Positions 1 through 6,730 are shown, counted from the first letter of the stretch. The stretch is DNA of 6,730 bases from Pseudomonadota bacterium (GCA_022568115.1 JADFFP010000071.1:1-6730), one strand, 5' to 3'. Notes: a model not told the origin generated them from the sequence alone. Numbers and translations: made by a program.

Positions 1-1
1 C

Positions 2-988
2 TGGTCGATTCTGATCACCGCCTTCCTGCTGCTGTTGTCCCTGCCGGTACTCGCGGGCGCCATCACCATGCTGCTCACCGACCGCAACTTCGGCACCGCC
101 TTCTTCGACGCCACCGAGGGCGGCGATCCGGTGCTCTATCAGCATCTCTTCTGGTTCTTCGGCCACCCCGAGGTCTACGTCCTGATCGTCCCCGGCTTCG
201 GCGTCGCCAGTCAGATTGTCTCGACCTTCTCAAGGAAGCCGGTGTTCGGCTATCTCGGCATGGTCTACGCCATGGTCTCGATCGGCGCGATCGGCTTCAT
301 CGTCTGGGCGCATCACATGTACACGGTGGGCATGGACGTCGATACCCGGGCCTATTTCCTCGGCGCCACCTTGGTGATCGCGGTGCCCACGGGTATCAAG
401 ATCTTCAGCTGGATCGCCACCATGTGGGGCGGATCAATCGAGATGAAGGTGCCGTTGATCTGGGTCATTGGCTTCATCGTGCTGTTCACCTTCGGCGGCG
501 TCACCGGGGTGTTGCTGGCCAACACCGGCATCGATGTGGCGCTGCACGACACCTATTACGTGGTCGGCCATTTCCATTACACCATGTCCATGGGCGCCCT
601 GTTCCTGATCTTCGCCGCCTTCTATTACTGGATCGGCAAGATGTGCGGCCGCCAGTATCCCAAGGGCCTCGCCAGGCTGCATTTCTGGGTGACGTTCATC
701 GGCGTCAACCTCACCTTCTTCCCCATGCATTTCCTCGGGGTGGCGGGCATGCCGCGGCGCATTCCCGATTACCCGGACGCCTTCGCCGGGTGGAACATGG
801 TCGCCTCCATCGGCTCCTATACCTCGTTCGCGGGGGCAATGATCTTCCTGCTCGTCGTCTGGAAGACCTTCACATCGGACGAGAAGGTCGCTGAAAACCC
901 CTGGGGGGAAGGTGCTAAAACCCTCGAATGGACGGTGTCGTCGCCGCCGGCTTTCCACAGCCACGCAGAAATTCCCAGGGTCGATTAG
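2..988 (+). CDS. ctaD: Cytochrome c oxidase subunit I, C-terminal part (5' end outside window)
   Basis: Catalytic subunit of the aa3-type terminal oxidase in the inner membrane, which reduces O2 to water and pumps protons. The frame is open from the first full codon (TGG at 2) to the TAG at 986-988, giving 328 residues; the usual protein is about 530-560, so the first 200 or so are missing. Visible in fragment numbering: HPEVY at 55-59, holding a CuB histidine, the D-channel Glu and the Tyr cross-linked to His, which marks an A1-type heme-copper oxidase; the CuB His pair at 104-105; the K-channel Lys at 133 in [21 protein letters not shown] at 182-193 with the heme a3 and heme a histidines; and the Arg pair of [13 protein letters not shown] at 252-253. 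The C-terminal end (TLEWT..SPP.F) is normal, so the stop is real. Roughly 60% GC by hand count over 301-600. ctaB follows after 30 nt, the usual order. Assignment is by family recognition and very secure. Confidence 0.97.
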   Translation, partial: WSILITAFLLLLSLPVLAGAITMLLTDRNFGTAFFDATEGGDPVLYQHLFWFFGHPEVYVLIVPGFGVASQIVSTFSRKPVFGYLGMVYAMVSIGAIGFIVWAHHMYTVGMDVDTRAYFLGATLVIAVPTGIKIFSWIATMWGGSIEMKVPLIWVIGFIVLFTFGGVTGVLLANTGIDVALHDTYYVVGHFHYTMSMGALFLIFAAFYYWIGKMCGRQYPKGLARLHFWVTFIGVNLTFFPMHFLGVAGMPRRIPDYPDAFAGWNMVASIGSYTSFAGAMIFLLVVWKTFTSDEKVAENPWGEGAKTLEWTVSSPPAFHSHAEIPRVD

Positions 989-1006
989 GTCTCCTGGGCA
1001 ACCATT

Positions 1007-1013
1007 GAAGAGG
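1007..1013 (+). promoter_or_regulatory. Ribosome binding site of ctaB
   Basis: GAAGAGG lies 5 nt before the GTG at 1019 in the 30-nt gap after ctaD. It supports the GTG as the start of ctaB. No promoter or terminator is visible in this gap, so ctaB is probably translated from the ctaD transcript. Confidence 0.6.
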
Positions 1014-1018
1014 CACTT

Positions 1019-1957
1019 GTGACCGAACAAAGCATCGCCCTCGACCCGTCTGCCGTCGCAACGAGCGACGCCAGCGTCGGGGATTACTTCGCCCTGCTCA
1101 AACCCAGGGTGATGTCGCTGGTAGTGTTCACCGGTTTCACCGGGCTCTACCTGGCGCCGGGTGTCCTGCACCCGGTGCTCGCCCTGACTGCGGTGCTGTG
1201 CATCGCCCTGGGCGCCGGGGCCGCGGGGGCAATCAACATGTGGTACGACCGCGACATCGACGCGCTGATGGCGCGCACCCGGATGCGTCCGGTCGCCGAC
1301 GGCCGTATCGAGCCCGGCGTGGCGCTCGGTTTCGGCGTCTCCCTGGCGGCCGCGTCGGTAGCGCTCATGGGCCTCGCCGTCAATCCCATGGCGGCGGCGC
1401 TGCTCCTGCTGACCATCCTGTTCTACGTATTCATCTACACCATGTGGCTCAAACGCCGGACGCCGCAGAACATCGTTATCGGCGGGGCCGCCGGGGCCCT
1501 GCCGCCGGTTGTCGGCTGGGCCGCGGTCACCGGCGACGTCAGCATCTTTGCCCTGGTCCTGTTCGCCATCATCTTCATCTGGACTCCGCCACATTTCTGG
1601 GCCCTGTCCCTTTATCGCGCCGGCGATTACGACAAAGCCGGGGTGCCCATGCTGCCGGTCGTTTCCGGCGCGCGGATCACCAAGCGACATATGCTGGCCT
1701 ATACGCTCCTGCTGTTTCCCGTGGCCCTGGCGCCCGCCCTGCTCGGCTTCACCAGCGCCTTCTATGGGGTCTGCGCCGCACTCTTGAGCGCCTCGTTCCT
1801 GGCCGCGGCGATATTGGCCTCGGCCGCGGCAAACTTTTTGTCCATTTTGGCGGACATGTCGGTACGTTTTTCAGCCAGCCCGGCATCCAGTTTTTTGCGC
1901 ATGACCTTCAGGTGGGTTCGCGCCTCCATCCTGGCTTTGGCGGTCAGAAGGTCATAA
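1019..1957 (+). CDS. ctaB: Protoheme IX farnesyltransferase (heme O synthase), 3' end replaced at a junction
   Basis: Membrane prenyltransferase of the UbiA family that adds a farnesyl group to heme B to make heme O, the precursor of heme A for the oxidase encoded just upstream. GTG start with a good ribosome binding site. The first polyprenyl-binding motif is NMWYDRDID (N73, D77, D81) followed by [11 protein letters not shown]; the second Asp-rich loop is around [12 protein letters not shown] (202-213); the [12 protein letters not shown] stretch at 189-200 is typical. Multiple hydrophobic segments span residues 30-255. Family resemblance ends near residue 254 (about position 1780). The frame then runs on to a stop at 1955-1957, but these last 57 or so residues are a translation of the opposite strand of the b' gene and include a polar, Ser/Arg-rich stretch instead of the expected final membrane helices. 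The true gene is therefore truncated and the 312-residue frame is a chimera. In the usual order ctaG and ctaE would follow; neither is here. Confidence 0.93.
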   Translation: MTEQSIALDPSAVATSDASVGDYFALLKPRVMSLVVFTGFTGLYLAPGVLHPVLALTAVLCIALGAGAAGAINMWYDRDIDALMARTRMRPVADGRIEPGVALGFGVSLAAASVALMGLAVNPMAAALLLLTILFYVFIYTMWLKRRTPQNIVIGGAAGALPPVVGWAAVTGDVSIFALVLFAIIFIWTPPHFWALSLYRAGDYDKAGVPMLPVVSGARITKRHMLAYTLLLFPVALAPALLGFTSAFYGVCAALLSASFLAAAILASAAANFLSILADMSVRFSASPASSFLRMTFRWVRASILALAVRRS

Positions 1958-2154
1958 TCGGCTTCCAGTTTTTCGCTTTCCGCCTTGTAGCTTTCAGCCT
2001 GTTCCAGATCACCGTCAAGACGGTTCTGCCGCTCTTCCAGAATTTCCCCCACGCGCGGCAGGGCAAACTTGGCCATCACAAAATAAATAAACCCGAATGT
2101 AATGACCAGCCAGACAAGTTGCGGCAGAAAGGTTTCAAGTTCCAGTTGTGGCAT
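1762..2154 (-). CDS. atpF': ATP synthase F0 subunit b', C-terminal end missing
   Basis: Peripheral-stalk subunit of F-type ATP synthase that ties the F1 head to subunit a in the membrane. This is the b' paralogue (also named atpX, atpG or atpF2) found as a second b-type gene in Alphaproteobacteria and phototrophs. The ATG at 2152-2154 has AAGG 7 nt upstream. The N-terminus MPQLELETF is typical of b'. One membrane helix spans about residues 11-29, followed by [20 protein letters not shown] (31-50) and a long charged helix expected to form the stalk coiled coil. Only 130 residues are encoded, against about 160 normally. Resemblance holds to [14 protein letters not shown], then the last five or so residues (AAQTP) come from antisense ctaB sequence at the junction. 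The gene follows atpE by 33 nt. Subunit b (atpF), expected next downstream, is absent. A product without the C-terminal end that meets subunit delta would probably not assemble properly. Confidence 0.9.
   Translation of the reverse strand: MPQLELETFLPQLVWLVITFGFIYFVMAKFALPRVGEILEERQNRLDGDLEQAESYKAESEKLEADYDLLTAKARMEARTHLKVMRKKLDAGLAEKRTDMSAKMDKKFAAAEANIAAARNEALKSAAQTP
1770..1800. other. Junction between two unrelated segments (chimera or rearrangement breakpoint)
   Basis: Plus-strand ctaB homology stops and minus-strand b' homology stops within this short interval, so each gene lacks its 3' end. Recognisable b' sequence reaches EALK (codons down to about 1783), and recognisable CtaB sequence reaches YGVCAAL (codons up to about 1783). 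No insertion sequence end, tRNA or target-site duplication is visible. Hand-counted GC falls from about 65% (1501-1740) to about 53% (1861-2160). The exact breakpoint cannot be fixed without intact relatives of both genes. Confidence 0.8.
1802..1830. repeat. Pair of 8-bp palindromes GCCGCGGC beside the junction
   Basis: GCCGCGGC occurs at 1802-1809 and again at 1823-1830. Because the word is its own reverse complement, the two copies are both a direct and an inverted repeat and could pair as an 8-bp stem with a 13-nt loop. They encode the Ala-rich codons of b' ([10 protein letters not shown]), so coding bias alone may explain them. Confidence 0.45.
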
Positions 2155-2161
2155 AGCGCGG

Positions 2162-2165
2162 CCTT
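2162..2165 (-). promoter_or_regulatory. Ribosome binding site of the b' gene
   Basis: On the minus strand AAGG lies 7 nt before the ATG at 2152-2154. It is short but well placed and fixes the start of b'. Confidence 0.5.
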
Positions 2166-2187
2166 GGGTGTTGGTGCTCTAAGGATG

Positions 2188-2415
2188 TTAGAATACGAAC
2201 AGCAGCATAAAGGCCACCAGCAGCCCGAACAGGCCGGTGGCTTCTGCCAGGGCAAAGCCCAGCAACACACGGGCCCACTGGCCATCGGCGGCTGACGGGT
2301 TCCGGAGAGCGCCCTGAAGGTAGCTTCCGAAGATGTTGCCGATGCCGATACCTGCTCCGATAAGAGCGGTACAAGCCAGTCCGGCGCCAATCAGTTTTGC
2401 AGCTTCTGCTTCCAT
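2188..2415 (-). CDS. atpE: ATP synthase F0 subunit c (proteolipid ring)
   Basis: Forms the rotating c-ring of ATP synthase in the inner membrane, carrying protons past subunit a. At 75 residues it is full length for the family. It is a two-helix hairpin: helix 1 about residues 8-33 with the Gly-rich GAGIGIGNIFG packing motif, a polar loop with RNP at 38-40 (the conserved R-Q/N-P that contacts F1), and helix 2 about 49-74. The ion-carrying carboxylate is E58 in GFALAEATGLF, the usual alphaproteobacterial form. The Gln in helix 1 and the Ser/Thr directly after Glu that mark sodium-binding rings are not seen, so I infer proton coupling. The ATG is preceded by AAGGA at 7 nt, and the gene ends in TAA. 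It lies 33 nt after atpB and 33 nt before b'. Confidence 0.97.
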   Translation of the reverse strand: MEAEAAKLIGAGLACTALIGAGIGIGNIFGSYLQGALRNPSAADGQWARVLLGFALAEATGLFGLLVAFMLLFVF

Positions 2416-2422
2416 TTTAAGA

Positions 2423-2427
2423 TCCTT
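2423..2427 (-). promoter_or_regulatory. Strong ribosome binding site of atpE
   Basis: AAGGA (within AGAAAGGATC) on the minus strand lies 7 nt before the atpE ATG. It is the best Shine-Dalgarno match in the minus-strand series. This fits the need for many more copies of subunit c than of its neighbours. Confidence 0.65.
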
Positions 2428-2448
2428 TCTTTGGTCGGTTGGTTCAGA

Positions 2449-3195
2449 TTAATGTTCAATATGGAATGCGTCGTTCAGGTAAATGCAGGTTAAAAGCGCA
2501 AACACGTAAGCCTGCAGAACAGCAATTAATATCTCAAGCCCGGTCAGGGCTATAATCCCCAAAAGGGGTAAAATTCCAGGAACCAGATAATACGATCCCA
2601 GCGGGACGATAAAACTGGCGATTACCTTCAGCATGGTATGCCCCGCCATCATGTTGGCGAACAGCCGGACCGACAGGCTGACCGGGCGGGTCAGGTAAGA
2701 AAGCAATTCAATCGGCACCAGAATCAGAGCCAGGACCATGGGTACCCCGGAGGGAACGAAAAGCCTTAGAAAGCCAATCCCATTGTTGATAAAACCCATT
2801 ACCGTCACCATCAGAAATACAAAGGCGGCGAAGGCGAAGGTGATAACTATATGGCTGGTGACGGTAAAAGCATAGGGGAGCATTCCTATCAGATTGGCAA
2901 ACAGGATGAACATGAAAAGCGTAAAAACGAACGGGAAAAACCGTTTGGCCTCGGTCCCGGCCGACTCATAGAGCATCCCGGCAATAAATTCGTAGACTAT
3001 TTCAACCATGGACTGCCAACGGCTGGGAACCGCACTGGCATGGCGCATGCCGCCGGCGACAAACAGCCAGATCAGCAGCACAATAATCACCATAACCAGC
3101 GAAGCGTTGGTGAAATCGAAGAACGAGGCGAACTCGTCCTTGAAAAGGGGAGTAACCTTAAACTGTTCTAGAGGACCATGTTGTTCGGCTGCCAC
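2449..3195 (-). CDS. atpB: ATP synthase F0 subunit a
   Basis: Stator subunit of F0 that holds the two proton half-channels against the c-ring. The protein has 248 residues, which matches alphaproteobacterial subunit a. The start is a GTG at 3193-3195, with GGAACAGG just upstream; the N-terminus HGPLEQFKVTPL is typical and there is no better start. Hydrophobic segments lie at about 32-50, 86-106, 114-135, 150-167, 172-198 and 205-236. The essential channel Arg is R177 in SLSVRLFANMMAGH, and the conserved Glu and Gln of the last helix are E221 and Q228 in LTGLEILIAVLQAY. The C-terminus CIYLNDAFHIEH is also canonical, so the gene is intact. It follows atpI by 18 nt and precedes atpE by 33 nt. 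A hand count over 2401-2700 gives about 48% GC, the lowest sampled in the window, perhaps because membrane-protein codons are A/T-rich here. Confidence 0.97.
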   Translation of the reverse strand: MAAEQHGPLEQFKVTPLFKDEFASFFDFTNASLVMVIIVLLIWLFVAGGMRHASAVPSRWQSMVEIVYEFIAGMLYESAGTEAKRFFPFVFTLFMFILFANLIGMLPYAFTVTSHIVITFAFAAFVFLMVTVMGFINNGIGFLRLFVPSGVPMVLALILVPIELLSYLTRPVSLSVRLFANMMAGHTMLKVIASFIVPLGSYYLVPGILPLLGIIALTGLEILIAVLQAYVFALLTCIYLNDAFHIEH

Positions 3196-3213
3196 GTCAC
3201 CTGTTCCAAATCT

Positions 3214-3534
3214 CTACTTGTCCTGCTCCGGGGGGAGATCTCCCCCAATCTTTTGCGCCGCCTTGTAAACGTTCCTGAAGCCCGCCGCAACCCCTAAGAA
3301 AAAGAAAATTACAAACAGCCACGGGGTCGTTCCAAGCCACTTATCAAGGTACCATCCGATCGCACCGCCAATCGCCACGGCAAGCACCAGTTCAAGGCCG
3401 ATCCGGTAGGCTTTGCTTACGTCCCGGTCGCCCTTTTGCTGGTACTTTCTGGTGCCGGCTTGCTTTTCTTTCTGGGCTTTTTCGAGGCGCTTGTCGAGCA
3501 CCTCAAGACGGTCTTTATCTTCTTTTTTGGTCAT
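3214..3534 (-). CDS. atpI: ATP synthase assembly protein AtpI (short alphaproteobacterial type)
   Basis: Small membrane protein encoded at the head of many atp operons; the family is tied to c-ring assembly and possibly Mg2+ handling, and is usually not essential. It has 106 residues. Residues 1-42 are highly charged and probably helical or disordered. Membrane helix 1 is about 45-63, then DKWLGTTPW (64-72), then helix 2 about 72-88 containing LGVAAGFRNVYKAA. The pattern GGAIGWYLDKWLGT..W....LG.AAG..NVY is the hallmark of this family. The ATG at 3532-3534 has only a weak upstream match (AAAGA), so it may depend on translation of smc, which ends 20 nt earlier. The stop is TAG. Family assignment is secure; the biochemical role is less settled than for its neighbours. 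Confidence 0.92.
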   Translation of the reverse strand: MTKKEDKDRLEVLDKRLEKAQKEKQAGTRKYQQKGDRDVSKAYRIGLELVLAVAIGGAIGWYLDKWLGTTPWLFVIFFFLGVAAGFRNVYKAAQKIGGDLPPEQDK

Positions 3535-3554
3535 GATTTTCTTTAGAGCCGGGA

Positions 3555-6500
3555 TTAGGCGAAAGCGCGCATTTCTTCGGTGTTTTCAAGGTCGACCGAG
3601 ACCAGCTGCGAAATCCCCTGTTCGGACATAGTGACCCCATACAGGCGCTCCATCCGGGCCATCGAAATGGCATTGTGGGTAACAATCAAAAAGCGCGTTT
3701 CAGTGCGTTCCCCGATCTCATCCAAGAGGTCGCAAAAGCGTTCGATATTGGCATCGTCAAGGGGGGCGTCCACCTCGTCCAGCACGCACACCGGCGCCGG
3801 ATTGGTCAGGAATACCGCGAAGATCAGGGTGATCGCGGTCAGCGCCTGTTCGCCGCCCGAGAGCAGCGTGCGGTGCAGCAGCTTCTTGCCCGGCGGGCTG
3901 GCCATGATATCCAGGCCGGCTTCCAGCGGGTCGTCGGCCTCGGTCAGCACCAGGTGGCCATGACCGCCATTGAAAATCTTGGAAAAAAGTTCGCCGAAGT
4001 TTTTGTTCACGGTCTCGAACGCTTCCAGCATTTTCCGGCGGCCTTCGCGGTTGAGCGATCCGATGCTGGCGCGCAGACCCCGGATCGCCCCTTCCAGGTC
4101 TTCCTTTTCCCTGGTGAGGCGTTCAACCTCGCTTTCCAGTTCCTCCAACTCGACATCAGCGCGCAAATTGACGGCGCCAAGCCGTTCCCGTTCCACCTTC
4201 AGGCGCTCCAGCTTAATTTCGGCGGCTTCCGTGGTGGAGAATTTTTCAAGCTGTTTTTCCTTGATTTCCGCCTCTTCAACCAAGCTCCCGGCGGTGCAGC
4301 CGAATTCCTCGTGGATCAGGGATTGCAGTTCTTCCAGCCGTTCTCCGGTGCTTTCATGGTGGGATTGATGGCGCACCATGTCTTCCCGAATCCCGGAAAG
4401 CACGACCCCCGCCGCCTTGAGTTCGCGATCCTTTTCGGTGGTTCTGTTTTCAGCTTCGGCCAGTTTGTCGCGCGCCCCGGCGGCGGCGCTTTCGGCTTTC
4501 GCCATCAGGTCCAGCAGGGCTTTGCGTTTTTCCTCGAACCGGTCCGGACTACGGTCAAGACCCGACAGGGCATCGCTGGCCTGTTGTTTGCGTCCGTCCA
4601 GTTCTTCGATCTGGGCCTGGGCCGCGGCGGCCCTTTCCTGCCAGGCTTCGGCCTCGCGTGACAGCGATCCCAACCGGGCTTCCTTTTCATCCCTGACCTG
4701 GCGCCAGGTTTCAAATTTAGCGCGCGCCGAGGCCAGTTTTTCACGCCAGTCTTCGAGGGTCTCGCGGGCGCGGTTCAGGTCCTGCTCAAGTCCGGCTTCT
4801 TCAGCCAGGGTCTTAATCTCGGTCTCAAGGGCGATGGCTTTATCGCGGGCCTCGCTCTGGTCACTGTCCAGGCGCGCCAGGATCTCCTTCAGGGCGGCGC
4901 TTCGTTCGGCCATCTTCAGACCCTTTGATTCTCCATCGGAAATTTTTTCCCGTTCCTTGGAATAACGGTCGCCGGCTTCCTGCTGGCGGGCTCGCAGAAC
5001 CTCAAGCTCCTGCGTCAGTTGATTGAGGGTTTGTTCCTTATTCCCCAGGTCCTTGACCAGTTTACCCATGGCATCGCGGGCTGGTGATTCTTTTTGCTTC
5101 AGGGCTTCGAGCTTGTTTTGCTGCAATAGCTTCAGGGCTGCTTTGGCCGGGGCCTGGGAGGTCCTGACCAGGCCGTCCCAGCGCCACAGCGTACCGTCTT
5201 TGGAAACCAGCCGTTGGCCCGGGTGCAAACCGGCCATCAATCCAGCGCCATCTTCAACAATGCCCACTTGGCAAAGCCGCCGTTTGAGCGCCGCCGGGCC
5301 AGTGACGACATCTGTCAGGGGCCGGGCGCCCTCCGGCAGGGCAGGGGCGTTTTTCAAATCCGTCAAGGTGCGCCAATGGAAAGGGCCAATGTGGCCTTCT
5401 GGGGCATCCAGGTCATCACCAAGCGCGGCGCTCAGGGCGGCCTCGTAACCGGCCTTGACCTTTATTGCCGCGGCGATCGGGGTGACCCCGCCCCCGGTGT
5501 CTTCGGCCAGCAGGCTTTCCAGCGTGCCAATTTCACCGGTCAGGGCGGAAAGGCCGGCCCGGGCCCCGGATGAGGCCTCGCGGGCGGCGTCATAGTGTTC
5601 CTGGGCGGCCAGCCGCTCACCTTCTTTTTTCTCGATGCCGGCCTCAATCTCCTTGAGGTTTTTCAATGCGGCCTCGACGCCAGCGCGGTCAAAGACGGCC
5701 TCCTTCCCGGCCGGGGCGATGGCGGAAAGTTCTTCCCGGGCAGCTTTCCGTTCTGCTGTCAGGCGTTCTTTTCTGGCCGCCAGGGCCTGCAACTCTTCCA
5801 CCAGGTGGTCTTTGCGGATCTTTTTGCCGGTATAGGCGGTATTCAGCTCATTGTAGCGCGCTTCCTCCTCGCCGGTTTTTTCAAGCACTTGGTGATAAGC
5901 GCTTTCAATCCCTTTTGCCCCTTGCTGGTCGGCTTCCCGTTCCTGGCGGAGATCTTCCTGTTCTCCTTTTTGGCGGGTCAGTGTTTCTTGCGCGCTTTCG
6001 AGCAACGTGTTTTCACGCGCCAGGTCCTGGTCCAGCTGCTCCAGCCGGGCTTTTAATTCGGCAATGCGGTTCTGGATGTTCTTTTCTTCCGCTTCCAGGC
6101 TCTCAAATTCAATCCGCACCCGGCTTAAGGCGGCGCCCGCTTCAGCTTCCTTCTGGCGCAGCGGGCTCAGTCCGGTATGCAAGTCTTCGCTGATCGTATT
6201 CAGGCGGGCGACAATGGCCGTTTGGCTGGCGACCTTGCGTTCCGCCTGGTCCAGTTTTTCTTTTGCCGTGGCGACCGTACGGTCCAGGCTCTGCCACTTC
6301 AGGTGCAGCAGGATCGCCTGGGTGCGGCGGATATCTCCGGCGATGTTTTTATAGCGGGCGGCCTGGCGCGCCTGGCGTTTCAAGGAACCTGCCTGGGCTT
6401 CCATCTGGAGCATGATGTCACCCAGCCGCTGGAGATTGCTTTCCGCCGCCCGAAGCCGGGTTTCCGCCTCCTTGCGGCGGGTATGCAGACCGCTGATTCC

Positions 6501-6710
6501 GGCCGCCTCTTCCAGGATCAGGCGCCGTTCCTGCGGCTTGGCGTTGACAAAAGTAGACACTTGCCCCTGGCTGACCAGGGACGGCGAATTGGCCCCGGTG
6601 GCGGCATCGGCGAACAGCCTCTGAACGTCCCTGGCGCGCACTTCCACACCATTAATACGGTAGGCCGATCCCGAGTCCCGCCCAATCCGGTGTGAAAATT
6701 CCAGTTCGTC
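3555..6710 (-). CDS. smc: Chromosome segregation/condensation ATPase SMC, N-terminal end missing
   Basis: Core ATPase of the bacterial SMC-ScpAB condensin, which loops and organises newly replicated DNA. In numbering from the GTG at 6645-6647 (1030 residues): the Q-loop region SLVSQGQV is at 23-30, followed by AKPQERRLILEEAAGISGLHTRRKEAE; a long coiled coil runs about 60-380; the hinge is about 385-510, short and with LVSKDGTLWRWDGLV (479-493), a form I associate with Alphaproteobacteria; a second coiled coil runs about 510-880; the C-terminal head holds the signature LLSGGEQ at 928-934, Walker B VCVLDEVDAPLDDAN at 953-967 and the switch His in VTHN at 989-992. The GTG is not the real start: family homology continues upstream (FSHRIGRDSGSAYRING), and Walker A, about 120 residues earlier in the family, lies beyond the window. 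Above 6710 the frame meets an in-frame TAA. atpI follows 20 nt after the TAA stop at 3555-3557. About 56% GC over 4801-5100 by hand count. Confidence 0.93.
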   Translation of the reverse strand, partial: DELEFSHRIGRDSGSAYRINGVEVRARDVQRLFADAATGANSPSLVSQGQVSTFVNAKPQERRLILEEAAGISGLHTRRKEAETRLRAAESNLQRLGDIMLQMEAQAGSLKRQARQAARYKNIAGDIRRTQAILLHLKWQSLDRTVATAKEKLDQAERKVASQTAIVARLNTISEDLHTGLSPLRQKEAEAGAALSRVRIEFESLEAEEKNIQNRIAELKARLEQLDQDLARENTLLESAQETLTRQKGEQEDLRQEREADQQGAKGIESAYHQVLEKTGEEEARYNELNTAYTGKKIRKDHLVEELQALAARKERLTAERKAAREELSAIAPAGKEAVFDRAGVEAALKNLKEIEAGIEKKEGERLAAQEHYDAAREASSGARAGLSALTGEIGTLESLLAEDTGGGVTPIAAAIKVKAGYEAALSAALGDDLDAPEGHIGPFHWRTLTDLKNAPALPEGARPLTDVVTGPAALKRRLCQVGIVEDGAGLMAGLHPGQRLVSKDGTLWRWDGLVRTSQAPAKAALKLLQQNKLEALKQKESPARDAMGKLVKDLGNKEQTLNQLTQELEVLRARQQEAGDRYSKEREKISDGESKGLKMAERSAALKEILARLDSDQSEARDKAIALETEIKTLAEEAGLEQDLNRARETLEDWREKLASARAKFETWRQVRDEKEARLGSLSREAEAWQERAAAAQAQIEELDGRKQQASDALSGLDRSPDRFEEKRKALLDLMAKAESAAAGARDKLAEAENRTTEKDRELKAAGVVLSGIREDMVRHQSHHESTGERLEELQSLIHEEFGCTAGSLVEEAEIKEKQLEKFSTTEAAEIKLERLKVERERLGAVNLRADVELEELESEVERLTREKEDLEGAIRGLRASIGSLNREGRRKMLEAFETVNKNFGELFSKIFNGGHGHLVLTEADDPLEAGLDIMASPPGKKLLHRTLLSGGEQALTAITLIFAVFLTNPAPVCVLDEVDAPLDDANIERFCDLLDEIGERTETRFLIVTHNAISMARMERLYGVTMSEQGISQLVSVDLENTEEMRAFA

Positions 6711-6730
6711 TTAATCGTTAAAGTTGGCCG
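6711..6730 (-). other. In-frame TAA inside the smc head-domain sequence, then continued SMC-like frame
   Basis: On the minus strand the SMC frame reads A-N-F-N-D, then TAA (6711-6713), then D-E-L-E-F-S-H-R-I-G-R-D-S-G-S-A-Y-R-I-N-G. Family members carry FND followed by an acidic or small residue and then .LEV.RRI at this place, so both sides of the stop fit in the same frame with no indel. One base change (for example GAA to TAA) would explain it. It lies 17 bases from the window end, where read-end error is also likely. Confidence 0.6.

Noticed and set aside
989..1018. Possible terminator or promoter between ctaD and ctaB
   Set aside because: The gap is only 30 nt, with no stem followed by a T run and no convincing -35/-10 pair; it holds just the ctaB ribosome binding site.
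434..1690. Minus-strand open frame of 418 residues opposite ctaD and ctaB
   Set aside because: It is a shadow frame, rich in Arg, Gly, Asp, Gln and His as expected from antisense of high-GC coding DNA, with no recognisable domain, and it lies opposite two secure genes.
1762..1957. A natural convergent overlap of 196 bases between complete ctaB and b' genes, or a novel CtaB with a new C-terminal domain
   Set aside because: The last 57 or so residues of the plus frame are simply the antisense reading of conserved b' codons and lack the expected final membrane helices, while b' itself is too short. Both losses at one point fit a join better than an overlap.
1198..2295. Plus-strand open frame of 365 residues across the junction
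   Set aside because: It covers out-of-frame ctaB and then antisense b' and atpE; its Arg/His/Gly-rich composition and lack of domains mark it as a shadow frame.
3675..4661. Plus-strand open frame of 328 residues, and several shorter plus frames, opposite smc
   Set aside because: Antisense of coiled-coil coding sequence commonly stays open; no start signal or domain supports any of them, and smc is unambiguous on the other strand.
6645..6647. GTG as the true start of smc
   Set aside because: The family-conserved stretch continues in frame upstream (SGSAYRING and earlier), and a protein starting here would lack the Walker A motif.
6711..6713. TAA read as an amino acid (altered genetic code or programmed readthrough)
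   Set aside because: TAA ends atpE, atpB and smc at their normal C-termini in the same segment, and no readthrough-type signal can be recognised; a point mutation or sequencing error is simpler.

Overview
This window reads as two pieces of alphaproteobacterial DNA joined tail to tail at about position 1780. Family content supports the assignment. The left piece has an A1-type cytochrome oxidase subunit I followed directly by heme O synthase (ctaD-ctaB). The right piece has an ATP synthase F0 set with a short AtpI and a separate b' subunit, plus an SMC with the short, 'WRWDG'-containing hinge I associate with Alphaproteobacteria. No more precise taxon can be read from the sequence alone.

Layout. 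Positions 2-988 (+) hold the C-terminal 328 residues of ctaD, with the gene start outside the window. Positions 1019 to about 1780 (+) hold ctaB, which is normal from its GTG start until homology stops near residue 254, before the last membrane segments. From about 1780 rightward everything is on the minus strand. Read in transcription order (right to left) it is smc (partial, N-terminus outside the window), atpI, atpB (subunit a), atpE (subunit c) and a b' gene that loses its own C-terminal end at the same point where ctaB is lost. The gaps in this minus-strand series are 20, 18, 33 and 33 nt, so it looks like one transcription unit. No stretch over 300 bases lacks a gene.

How the genes relate. 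ctaD encodes the catalytic subunit of the aa3-type terminal oxidase, and CtaB makes the heme O precursor of its heme A. The atp genes encode most of the membrane proton channel of ATP synthase; subunit b, normally next after b', is missing because of the junction. SMC is a chromosome-organising ATPase with no direct link to energy metabolism, so its place upstream of atpI is a matter of gene order.

Two features deserve attention. First, two conserved genes are cut at the same point, and GC content drops there (hand counts: about 65% in the 240 bases before 1740, about 53% in 1861-2160). This suggests a chimeric contig or a rearrangement breakpoint rather than a natural gene pair. Second, an in-frame TAA at 6711-6713 interrupts conserved SMC head sequence 17 bases from the window end. 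I found no convincing new biological system; the window is best read as housekeeping genes with a suspicious join.
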